NCBI GenBank assembly: GCA_020442225.1
Contig: JAGRKR010000272.1
Span: 1 to 5,790, forward strand
DNA from: Hyphomicrobiaceae bacterium
GTDB taxonomy: Bacteria > Pseudomonadota > Alphaproteobacteria > Rhizobiales > Hyphomicrobiaceae
DNA: 5,790 nt
Direction: 5' to 3'
Position numbers and translations under genes: made by a program. Below, piece after piece: positions 1 to 5,790 of this stretch (positions are counted from its first letter, which is position 1; each line of letters starts with the position of its first letter). Under the pieces are notes generated by a model. It was not told the origin of the DNA, made no database searches, and saw only the letters and a program-made list of their open reading frames with translations.

Positions 1-245
1 AAGCACAGCTCGATGCCGGCGCGCGTGCCTACGTCAACCATCCCCGCGGCATCAAGGTGGTCGGCGGCAAGGTCGTCGCATCCAGCATCTACAAGTGGTT
101 CATCAAGGATTTCGGCGGCACGGAAGCCGGCGTCCTGGCCCATGTCCGCAAGTACGCTGCGCCCCAACTGGCCGACCGCTTGAAGGGCAAGTCGAGCGTT
201 AGCGAGTACGCCTATGACTGGAGCCTCAACGATGCGAAGCTCTGA
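1..245 (+). CDS. DUF547 domain-containing protein, C-terminal fragment (5' end outside window)
   Basis: The reading frame is open from the window edge (first full codon at position 3) to the TGA at 243-245, giving 80 residues of C-terminus. The fragment contains ARAYVNHPRG near its start, then SSIYKWFIKDFGG, a VLAHVRKYA segment, and ends in YAYDWSLND just before the stop. This order matches the C-terminal half of DUF547, a domain of unknown function common in Proteobacteria and often exported. The N-terminus, and so any signal peptide, is outside the window. No enzymatic activity can be assigned. The stop lies inside the start region of the TVP38/TMEM64 gene, so the two are probably translationally coupled. 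Family assignment is by recognised motifs, not by a search. Confidence 0.85.
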   Translation, partial: AQLDAGARAYVNHPRGIKVVGGKVVASSIYKWFIKDFGGTEAGVLAHVRKYAAPQLADRLKGKSSVSEYAYDWSLNDAKL

Positions 246-1089
246 AAGCGGCAACGCGCCGTCGCTGGGGCAGAGAGCGGCCTTGGCAGCGACGCGGGAG
301 CAGGGAAAATGGGGAGGGCTGTTCGCCATGTTCAAACGTTACCTGCCGCTCTTGCTGATCGTCGCGGCGATGGCACTGGTGTTCGCGATGGGGTGGCACA
401 AGCACCTCACGCTCGAGAACCTCTATGACAATCGCGAGGCCCTCAAGGGGTTCATCGCCCGCAACATCGTGCTCTCGGTTCTGGTCTACATGGCCGTCTA
501 CATCGTCGCCGTGGCGCTTTCGCTGCCGGGCGGCCTGCTTCTCACGGTGACGGGCGGCTTTCTGTTCGGCTGGATGATTGGCGCCCCCGCCACCATCGTC
601 GCGGCGACGATCGGCGCGACGCTGATCTTTCTGATCGCCAAAACGTCGCTTGGAGAGGCGCTGGCCGAGCGCGCGGGGCCGTGGGTCGGAAAGCTCCGGG
701 CCGGGTTCCAGGAGAATGCGTTGAGCTATCTGCTGTTCCTGCGCCTCGTTCCCGCCTTTCCGTTCTTCGTGGTCAACCTGGCGCCGGCTCTGCTCGGCGT
801 CCGGCTCAGGACCTATGTGGTGGGCACCTTGATCGGCATCATTCCGGGCACCACGGCGTTCAGCTTCGCCGGCTCCGGCCTCGACAGCGTCTTTGCTGCG
901 CAGGGCAAAACCTACGAAGCGTGCAAGGCCAAGCTGGCGGCGGGCGAGCGGGTCGTGTGCAAACTCGATGTCAGCCTTGGCGCCCTGGTGACGCGCGAGC
1001 TGATCATCGCCTTTGCGCTGCTCGGGGTCGTCGCTCTCATACCTGTGCTCTACAAGAGGTTCGGCCGGGGCGGACCGGCCAGCCCCTGA
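232..1089 (+). CDS. TVP38/TMEM64 family (SNARE-associated/DedA-like) integral membrane protein
   Basis: This start gives a 285-residue polytopic inner-membrane protein. Hydrophobic segments lie near residues 35-55, 80-98, 100-140, 164-190, 194-215 and 255-275. Family hallmarks are the glycine-rich re-entrant motif GGFLFGWMIG (108-117), RLVPAFPFFVVNL (171-183) and GIIPGT (202-207). Relatives include yeast Tvp38, TMEM64 and DedA-type proteins, some of which act as lipid scramblases or in membrane homeostasis; the role here is unproven. A loop before the last segment carries two cysteines (C231, C243). The ATG at 232 is chosen because GGAG (220-223) lies 8 nt upstream, giving a 14-nt overlap with the DUF547 gene. 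ATG 214 (32-nt overlap) has a poor ribosome site. ATG 328, behind GGGGAGGG, would give a 253-residue protein of more typical family length. The family call is firm; the start is uncertain. Confidence 0.88.
   Translation: MRSSESGNAPSLGQRAALAATREQGKWGGLFAMFKRYLPLLLIVAAMALVFAMGWHKHLTLENLYDNREALKGFIARNIVLSVLVYMAVYIVAVALSLPGGLLLTVTGGFLFGWMIGAPATIVAATIGATLIFLIAKTSLGEALAERAGPWVGKLRAGFQENALSYLLFLRLVPAFPFFVVNLAPALLGVRLRTYVVGTLIGIIPGTTAFSFAGSGLDSVFAAQGKTYEACKAKLAAGERVVCKLDVSLGALVTRELIIAFALLGVVALIPVLYKRFGRGGPASP
311..318 (+). promoter_or_regulatory. Possible ribosome binding site for an internal start at ATG 328
   Basis: GGGGAGGG at 311-318 is close to the ideal Shine-Dalgarno sequence and ends about 9 nt before ATG 328. 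Starting there yields MFKRYLPLLL, so the first transmembrane helix begins almost at the N-terminus, as in many TVP38/TMEM64 proteins. It competes with ATG 232 (GGAG at 220-223). The purine run could simply be Gly codons of the longer form. Confidence 0.4.
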
Positions 1090-1176
1090 GGAGTGCGAAG
1101 GCAAGAATGCGTGGCGCGGGCGGCAAGGCGCGCTGTCGCGAGTGACGGAACAACTGCAGAGTCATAAGAGGGCGAT

Positions 1177-2601
1177 ATGTCAGAGCAACTCACTCCAGAT
1201 CTATGCGTGATCGGCGCCGGCTCCGGCGGGTTATCCGTGGCGGCGGCGGCGGCCCAGCTCGGGGTGAGCGTGGTGCTGATCGAGAAGCACAAGATGGGCG
1301 GCGACTGCCTGAACTACGGCTGCGTCCCGTCGAAGGCGCTGATCGCGGCGGGCCGGCGGGCGCAGCAGATGCGCACGGCCAAGCCCTTCGGCATCATCCC
1401 GACGAGCCCCAGCATCAACCACAAGGCCGTGCACGACCACGTCAAGGAAGTGATCGCGGCCATCGCGGTCAACGACTCCGTCGAGCGCTTCACCGGTCTC
1501 GGTGTCAAGGTCGTGCTGGCGCCAGCACGCTTCGTCGACAAGACCACGGTGGCGGCTGGCGACTACATGATCCGCGCGCGGCGCTTCGTCATCGCCACGG
1601 GCTCATCGCCGGCCGTGCCGCCGATCCCGGGCCTCGACAGCGTTCCCTATTTCACCAACGAGACGGTTTTCGACAACGAGGAGAAACTCGACCGCCTCAT
1701 CGTGATCGGCGGCGGCCCTATCGGCATGGAGCTGGCGCAGGCGCACGCTCGGCTCGGCAGCCGCGTCACGGTGCTCGAGGCCATGAAGGCGCTGGGCAAG
1801 GACGATCCCGAGCTGACGGAGGTCGTGCTGAAGCACCTGCGCGAGGAAGGGCTCGAAATCCGCGAGGCGACGAAGGTCCAACGCATCGAGCCCGGCGAGC
1901 AGGGCGTGCGTGTGACCGTCTCGGTCGATGGCCGGGAGGAACTTGTCGAGGGCTCGCATCTGCTGGTGGCGACGGGTCGCCGCCCGAACCTCGCCGACCT
2001 CAATCTCGACGCTGCCGGCATCAAACATGAGCGCGGCGGCATCATCGTCGACAAGGGGCTCTGCACCTCCAACAGCAAGGTGTTCGCCATCGGCGACGTT
2101 ACGGGTGGGCTTCAATTCACGCACGTGGCGAACTATCATGCCGGCATCGTTCTGCGGCGCGCGCTGTTCCGGCTGCCGGCGAAGGTGAACAACGACATCG
2201 TGCCGTGGGTCACCTATACAGAGCCGGAGCTGGCGCATGTGGGGTTGACGGAAGACGAGGCGAAGAAGCGTCACGGCCGCATCAAGGTTCTGCGCTGGCC
2301 GTATCACGAGAACGACAGGGCGCAGGCCGAGCGCGTCACCGAGGGGTTTGTCAAGGTCGTGCTGAGCCCGAAGGGCAAGATCCTCGGGGCCAGCATCGTC
2401 GGGGAGCATGCGGGCGAACTCATCCAGATGTGGTGTCTGGCCGTATCTCAGGGATTGAACATCAAGGCCATGACGAGTTGGATCTCGCCATATCCAACGT
2501 TGACGGAGATCAACAAGCGGGCCGCGGTCTCCCATCTTGCCGCAATGGCGCAGAACCCGTGGGCCCGCTGGATCGTCGACAGGCTGGCGAAGCTCGGCTG
2601 A
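1177..2601 (+). CDS. Mercuric reductase-like / dihydrolipoamide dehydrogenase-like FAD-dependent oxidoreductase
   Basis: A 474-residue class I pyridine nucleotide-disulfide oxidoreductase, full length for the family and predicted cytosolic. Visible elements in order: FAD Rossmann motif GAGSGG (13-18), redox-active pair C44/C49 in GGDCLNYGCVPSK, ATGSSP (140-145), NAD(P)H Rossmann motif GGGPIG (178-183), ATGRRPN (265-271), the second FAD contact IGD (305-307), and a C-terminal dimerisation domain. Glu201 ends the second strand of the nucleotide fold, which favours NADH over NADPH (inference). Where lipoamide dehydrogenase and glutathione reductase have the His-Pro-Thr catalytic base, this protein has PYPTLTE (Y439, E444), resembling the MerA Tyr motif. 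It lacks both the N-terminal heavy-metal domain and the C-terminal Cys pair of MerA, so mercury reduction is unlikely. The start is ATG 1177 with GAGGG at 1168-1172. It follows the TVP38 gene by 87 nt; this pairing, sometimes a fusion, suggests a joint role. The substrate is unknown. Confidence 0.9.
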   Translation: MSEQLTPDLCVIGAGSGGLSVAAAAAQLGVSVVLIEKHKMGGDCLNYGCVPSKALIAAGRRAQQMRTAKPFGIIPTSPSINHKAVHDHVKEVIAAIAVNDSVERFTGLGVKVVLAPARFVDKTTVAAGDYMIRARRFVIATGSSPAVPPIPGLDSVPYFTNETVFDNEEKLDRLIVIGGGPIGMELAQAHARLGSRVTVLEAMKALGKDDPELTEVVLKHLREEGLEIREATKVQRIEPGEQGVRVTVSVDGREELVEGSHLLVATGRRPNLADLNLDAAGIKHERGGIIVDKGLCTSNSKVFAIGDVTGGLQFTHVANYHAGIVLRRALFRLPAKVNNDIVPWVTYTEPELAHVGLTEDEAKKRHGRIKVLRWPYHENDRAQAERVTEGFVKVVLSPKGKILGASIVGEHAGELIQMWCLAVSQGLNIKAMTSWISPYPTLTEINKRAAVSHLAAMAQNPWARWIVDRLAKLG

Positions 2602-2610
2602 GCAGCGGCC

Positions 2611-2617
2611 GGAGGAG
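2611..2617 (+). promoter_or_regulatory. Strong Shine-Dalgarno that fixes a TTG start for the histidine kinase
   Basis: GGAGGAG at 2611-2617 sits 6 nt before TTG 2624 in the 22-nt gap after the oxidoreductase stop. The nearest ATG (2649) is out of frame. The only nearby alternative in frame is GTG 2651, which has no comparable site, so TTG 2624 is the best supported start. Confidence 0.8.
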
Positions 2618-2623
2618 TAGGAT

Positions 2624-4111
2624 TTGGAGCGCCTACCACGCCAGACGCATGTGCCGGCGGCGCCCGTCGAGGAGCCCGACCGCCGGACGGCGCTGGCAAG
2701 CGGCAAGGTCCGCCCAGGCGTCGGCCTGCCGGCCAAGCTGCTGATTCTGACGATCATTTTCGTGATGGTGGCGGAAGTGATGGTGTTCGTGCCGTCGATC
2801 GCCAATTTCCGCCTCAACTGGCTGAACGATCGTCTGATGGCTGCCGAGCTCGCCTCGATGGCAGCGGCCGCCGCGCCGGAGCGTGAGTTGCCGCCGACGC
2901 TGCGCGAGGCGCTTCTGCGCTCGGCGCAGGTCAAGGCCATCGCCATCAAGCGCATGGAGCAGCGCAGCCTGATCCTGTCCAGCCAGCTCAAGGCTCCGAT
3001 CGAGCTGACATTCGATTTGCGCGAGCAGTCCATGCCGAGGCTCGTCTGGGACGCCATCGGCGTATTCCTGCAGCCCGAGGACCGGCTGATGCGGGTGATC
3101 GGAGACCTGGAAGGGCGCTCCAGCCCCGGGCGCGACAGCTATGTCGAGGTCGTGCTGCCGGTCGGCCCCATGAAAGCGGCGATGACCCGCTATTCGCTGA
3201 CGATCCTGCTCCTGTCCGTGGTCATTTCGATTTTCACCGCCGGCCTTGTCTATCTGGCGCTGCATCGCCTGCTGGTGCGGCCGATGATGGCGATCACGCG
3301 GAATATGCTGCGGTTCAGCGAGAACCCCGAGGACGCCAGCCGCATCATCACGCCGTCGCGGCGCGACGACGAAATCGGCACTGCCGAGCGGGAGCTCGAG
3401 CACATGCAGCGCCAACTCGTGCAACTTCTGCAACAGAAGAACCGCCTGGCAGCGCTCGGGCTGGCGGTGAGCAAGATCAATCACGATCTCAGGAACATGC
3501 TGTCGAGCGCCCAGCTCATCTCCGACCGGCTGGCCTCCCTGCCGGATCCGACCGTGCAGCGGTTCGCCCCCAAGCTGATCGGCTCGCTCGATCGCGCCAT
3601 CAAGTTCTGCAATGACACGCTCAAGTTCGGCAAGGCGGCCGAAAGCGATCCCCGGCGTGAAGTGTTCGCGCTGGCTCTGCTCGTCACGGAGCTCGCGGAC
3701 GGGCTCGGCCTGCCCGATCCCGCTCGCGTCGATTGGGTCGTCGAGGTCGAGCCGAGCCTGATGATCGATGCCGATCGCGACCAGCTCTACCGGGTCCTGT
3801 CCAACGTCTGCCGCAATGCCCTCGAGGCCATCGAGGCGCAGAGCGATGCAGCCATACTGCGCGTGACGGCCCAGCGGGAGCGACGTCGCGTCACGATCGA
3901 TGTCCGCGACACCGGTCCCGGCATCCCGGCTCGGGTGCGGGAGGACCTCTTCCTCGCCTTCCGCGGATCTAATCGCAAGGGTGGCACGGGCCTCGGACTG
4001 GCCATCGCTGCCGAGATCGTCACCGCGCACGGCGGCACCATCCGTCTGGTCGAAAGCGCGCAAGGGACGCACTTCCGCATAGAGATTCCCGATCGCAGCG
4101 TGACGTCTTGA
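2624..4111 (+). CDS. Two-transmembrane sensor histidine kinase (HAMP-HisKA-HATPase_c)
   Basis: A 495-residue inner-membrane sensor kinase. It has a Pro/Arg-rich cytoplasmic N-tail (1-36), TM1 about 37-57, a periplasmic sensing region about 58-188 of unrecognised type, TM2 about 190-213, a HAMP linker about 214-268 containing RPM and ending in DDEIG, a Gln/Leu/Glu-rich coiled coil, then the kinase core. The phospho-acceptor is H287 in NHDLRN; D288 and N291 fit the E/DxxT/N phosphatase motif of HisKA proteins. The ATPase domain shows the N box (N394, N398), DTGPGIP (429-435) and GGTGLGL (453-459). Every catalytic motif is present, so it should autophosphorylate. No receiver domain or response regulator is found in the window, so the partner is unknown. 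It starts at TTG 2624 and lies 22 nt after the oxidoreductase gene, suggesting co-transcription; whether the signal is redox- or envelope-related is speculation. Confidence 0.92.
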   Translation: MERLPRQTHVPAAPVEEPDRRTALASGKVRPGVGLPAKLLILTIIFVMVAEVMVFVPSIANFRLNWLNDRLMAAELASMAAAAAPERELPPTLREALLRSAQVKAIAIKRMEQRSLILSSQLKAPIELTFDLREQSMPRLVWDAIGVFLQPEDRLMRVIGDLEGRSSPGRDSYVEVVLPVGPMKAAMTRYSLTILLLSVVISIFTAGLVYLALHRLLVRPMMAITRNMLRFSENPEDASRIITPSRRDDEIGTAERELEHMQRQLVQLLQQKNRLAALGLAVSKINHDLRNMLSSAQLISDRLASLPDPTVQRFAPKLIGSLDRAIKFCNDTLKFGKAAESDPRREVFALALLVTELADGLGLPDPARVDWVVEVEPSLMIDADRDQLYRVLSNVCRNALEAIEAQSDAAILRVTAQRERRRVTIDVRDTGPGIPARVREDLFLAFRGSNRKGGTGLGLAIAAEIVTAHGGTIRLVESAQGTHFRIEIPDRSVTS

Positions 4112-4249
4112 GAGCGCCGCCGCATGCAGTCCGCGTGCAGCCGGGGGGCGCCGCGGCAATTCCGGCCAGGCCGAAAGCGGTATAACCCATTGATATAGTG
4201 ATGATTTGTTTGGAGTTCGGTGGCCGGCGGCTTTCCACATCCAATGACC

Positions 4250-4278
4250 TTGCCGAAAGCAACCATCGCCATTATACT
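4250..4278 (+). promoter_or_regulatory. Predicted sigma70-type promoter for rimP-nusA
   Basis: A -35 element TTGCCG (4250-4255; preceded by CC, so CTTG as in many alphaproteobacterial promoters) and a -10 element TATACT (4273-4278, five of six matches to TATAAT) are separated by exactly 17 nt. Transcription would start near 4284-4286, leaving a leader of about 90 nt before rimP. The region is visibly more AT-rich than the flanking genes. The other AT-rich boxes nearby (TATAAC at 4181, TATAGT at 4194) lack a matching -35 element. Prediction by eye only. Confidence 0.6.
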
Positions 4279-4305
4279 GCCATCGCTCATGATCATCTCA
4301 ACTTT

Positions 4306-4339
4306 GAGAGTGGGCCCTGGGGGTCCGCTCTTTTTGTTT
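4306..4339 (+). terminator. Intrinsic terminator-like hairpin in the rimP leader (possible attenuator)
   Basis: Bases 4308-4316 (GAGTGGGCC) pair with 4322-4330 (GGTCCGCTC) across a 5-nt loop: nine pairs, seven Watson-Crick and two G-U. The stem can extend by A4307-T4331 and G4306-T4332. It is followed at once by TTTTT, G, TTTT (4331-4339). This is the layout of a rho-independent terminator. It lies about 195 nt after the kinase stop but downstream of the predicted rimP promoter and only about 40 nt before the rimP start, so it could close the upstream unit, attenuate rimP-nusA, or both. A short hairpin, TCTCA (4296-4300) with TGAGA (4305-4309), overlaps the base of its left arm. Folding energy was not computed. 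Confidence 0.6.
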
Positions 4340-4377
4340 TGGGAAATCTTAAGCAGCACTTCTTGCGGATGATGGGC

Positions 4378-5034
4378 ATGTCGGTTCCAGTCGAGTCCGG
4401 GGATCTCGTTCGGTTCGTCAAAGAGACTGGACTTGCTGCCGAGATCGCATCGCTCGCCGAGCCCGTGCTCGCGGACCTCGGCTACCGCCTGGTCAGGGTG
4501 CTCGTTTCGGGTCGAGACGGGCAGACCGTGCAGATCATGGCGGAACGGCCAGATGGCACCATGGCGATCGAGGATTGCGCCATCGTTTCGCGCAACCTGT
4601 CGCCGCTGCTCGATGCCTACGACCCCGTGCCAGGCAGCTATTACCTGGAGGTGTCCTCGCCCGGCATCGATCGGCCGCTGGTTCGTCCGAAGGATTTCGA
4701 GGACTGGGCCGGTTACGAGGCGAAGATCGAGCTCAAGGAGCCGATCGAGGGGCGCAAGCGCTTTCGCGGCCGTCTCGAAGGGTTTGCGGACGGCGAGGTG
4801 CGGATCGAGATCGAAATGGCCGGCAGCGCCGAGCCGGTGCTGATCGGATTGCCGATGGCACGGATCGGCGAGGCCAAGCTGGTAATGACGGACGAACTCA
4901 TCAAGGCGGCGCTCAAGGGGCGCGCCGAGAGCGACGAAACGGACGGTGCGGGACCCACCGCGGAAACGCCGGCCGGACAAGGTGATTTGGAGGAACACGG
5001 ATCTCATGGCTCAAGCAGGCGTCAGCGCAAATAG
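4378..5034 (+). CDS. rimP: Ribosome maturation factor RimP
   Basis: A 218-residue cytoplasmic protein needed for late maturation of the 30S ribosomal subunit. Family features are [14 protein letters not shown] (28-41), [16 protein letters not shown] in the N-terminal domain, and the signature SSPGIDRPL (93-101) followed by [11 protein letters not shown]-terminal SH3-like domain follows, then an Asp/Glu/Gly-rich tail of about 35 residues that looks disordered. The frame is open back to ATG 4198, but that stretch is AT-rich, contains a promoter and a hairpin, and does not resemble RimP. ATG 4378 is preferred because GGA (4367-4369) lies 8 nt upstream; ATG 4369, ATG 4372 and TTG 4363 are possible. 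All have weak ribosome sites. It overlaps nusA by 29 nt, the conserved rimP-nusA order. Confidence 0.93.
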   Translation: MSVPVESGDLVRFVKETGLAAEIASLAEPVLADLGYRLVRVLVSGRDGQTVQIMAERPDGTMAIEDCAIVSRNLSPLLDAYDPVPGSYYLEVSSPGIDRPLVRPKDFEDWAGYEAKIELKEPIEGRKRFRGRLEGFADGEVRIEIEMAGSAEPVLIGLPMARIGEAKLVMTDELIKAALKGRAESDETDGAGPTAETPAGQGDLEEHGSHGSSRRQRK

Positions 5035-5790
5035 ACTGGAGCTGCTGCAGATCGCCGACGCGGTCGCACGTGAGAAATCCATCGATCGCAGGATCGTCAT
5101 CGCCGCGATGGAGGACGCCTACCAGAAGGCGGCCAAGTCGCGCTATGGTGCCGAGAACGACATTCGTGCGGAGATCGATCCGAAGACCGGCGAGCTGAAG
5201 CTGCAGCGACTCTTGCAGGTCGTCGAGGTCGTCGAGAACGACGCCACACAGATCTCGCTGGCCGACGCCAAACGGCGCAATCCGGCCGCCAACGTCGACG
5301 ATTTCATTACGGAGATGCTGCCGCCGCTGGAGTTCGGCCGCGTCGCTGCGCAGAACGCCAAGCAGGTGATCGTGCAGAAGGTGCGCGAGGCCGAGCGCGA
5401 GCGCCAGTACAGCGAGTACAAGGACCGGATCGGCGAAATCGCCAACGGCACCGTCAAGCGCGTCGAGTACGGCAACGTGATCGTCGATTTCGGTCGCGCC
5501 GAGGCGATCGTGCGCCGGGACGAGATGATCCCGCGCGAGGCCTTCCGCTACGGCGACCGCATTCGCGCCTATATCTACGATGTCCGGCGCGAGCCGCGCG
5601 GGCCGCAGATCTTCCTGTCGCGCGCCCGTCCCGAATTCATGGCGAAGCTGTTCGGCCAGGAAGTGCCCGAGATCTACGACGGGATCGTGCAGATCAAGTC
5701 GGTGGCGCGTGACCCTGGCAGCCGCGCCAAGATCGCCGTCGCCTCCAAGGACAGCTCGATCGATCCGGTCGGCGCCTGCGTCGGCATGCG
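5006..5790 (+). CDS. nusA: Transcription termination/antitermination factor NusA, N-terminal part (3' end outside window)
   Basis: The frame is open from ATG 5006 to the window edge, giving 261 residues; full NusA of this group is roughly twice that. NusA binds RNA polymerase and controls pausing, termination and antitermination. The N-terminal RNAP-binding domain (about 1-135) includes [32 protein letters not shown] and [20 protein letters not shown]. The S1 domain (about 141-206) includes [21 protein letters not shown] and ends in GPQIFLSR. The first KH domain begins near 207, with [10 protein letters not shown] (236-245), and is cut at GACVGM (256-261). GGAGGA at 4989-4994 provides the ribosome site, with a slightly long 11-nt spacing, inside the end of rimP. 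The 29-nt overlap implies translational coupling with rimP. Confidence 0.96.
   Translation, partial: MAQAGVSANRLELLQIADAVAREKSIDRRIVIAAMEDAYQKAAKSRYGAENDIRAEIDPKTGELKLQRLLQVVEVVENDATQISLADAKRRNPAANVDDFITEMLPPLEFGRVAAQNAKQVIVQKVREAERERQYSEYKDRIGEIANGTVKRVEYGNVIVDFGRAEAIVRRDEMIPREAFRYGDRIRAYIYDVRREPRGPQIFLSRARPEFMAKLFGQEVPEIYDGIVQIKSVARDPGSRAKIAVASKDSSIDPVGACVGM

Noticed and set aside
1090..1176. Promoter or terminator in the 87-nt gap before the flavoprotein gene
   Set aside because: I found no convincing -35/-10 pair and no hairpin with a T-run; only a ribosome site (GAGGG, 1168-1172) is visible.
1177..2601. Annotation as mercuric reductase (merA) or as lipoamide dehydrogenase (lpd)
   Set aside because: There is no heavy-metal-binding N-domain, no C-terminal Cys pair and no mer neighbours, which argues against merA. 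The missing catalytic His and the absence of 2-oxoacid dehydrogenase genes nearby argue against lpd.
1603..3057. Long minus-strand open frame (484 codons) opposite the flavoprotein and kinase genes
   Set aside because: It is a GC-rich shadow frame: it crosses two well-supported genes, its translation is Arg/Ala/Ser-rich without recognisable domains, and it is fully explained by codon bias on the other strand.
4112..4180. GC-rich inverted repeats just after the kinase stop (for example GCATGC with GCGTGC) as a terminator
   Set aside because: The stems are short or imperfect and no T-run follows, so they are what chance predicts in GC-rich DNA. The hairpin at 4306-4339 is far better.
2633..4240. 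Long minus-strand open frame (535 codons) opposite the kinase gene
   Set aside because: The translation is Arg/His/Asp/Gln-rich with no domain, typical of the complement of a GC-rich coding strand. The + strand kinase has all family motifs.
4198..4377. In-frame N-terminal extension of rimP from ATG 4198
   Set aside because: The stretch is AT-rich, includes the predicted promoter and hairpin with T-run, does not resemble RimP, and ATG 4198 has no ribosome site.
3787..5007. Minus-strand open frame (406 codons) spanning the kinase end, leader and rimP
   Set aside because: It has no recognisable family and runs through the promoter and hairpin region; the overlapping + strand genes are certain.

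Overview
The window is GC-rich, chromosomal alphaproteobacterial DNA. The partial NusA and the RimP read like Hyphomicrobiales (Rhizobiales) versions of these proteins. Genus and species cannot be assigned from sequence reading alone. All supported genes lie on the + strand and are densely packed.

Layout. (1) Positions 1-245 hold the C-terminal end of a DUF547-domain protein that begins outside the window. (2) 232-1089 is a multi-pass TVP38/TMEM64 (SNARE-associated/DedA-like) membrane protein that probably overlaps the DUF547 gene by 14 nt. (3) 1177-2601 is a mercuric-reductase-like/dihydrolipoamide-dehydrogenase-like flavoprotein, with the CxxxxC redox pair intact but Tyr where classical disulfide reductases have the catalytic His. 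(4) 2624-4111 is a complete two-TM sensor histidine kinase that starts at TTG behind a strong Shine-Dalgarno sequence. No response regulator is visible. (5) 4112-4377 is a 266-nt intergenic leader. Its first half is GC-rich with nothing convincing. Its second half carries a good sigma70-type promoter (4250-4278) followed by a G+C stem-loop and a T-run (about 4306-4339) that looks like an intrinsic terminator or attenuator. (6) 4378-5034 is rimP, and (7) 5006 to the window end is nusA, overlapping the end of rimP by 29 nt.

How they work together. Genes 1-4 run in one direction with short gaps or overlaps (-14, 87 and 22 nt) and could be one transcription unit. Pairing a TVP38/TMEM64 membrane protein with a mercuric-reductase-like flavoprotein recurs in bacteria, including as fusions, so a shared membrane-associated redox role is plausible, but the substrate is unknown. 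rimP-nusA is the conserved ribosome-maturation/transcription-elongation operon and appears to have its own promoter. The terminator-like hairpin between that promoter and rimP is the most interesting regulatory signal here: it could end transcripts from the upstream genes, attenuate rimP-nusA, or both. I see no mobile element, CRISPR array, tRNA or rRNA.
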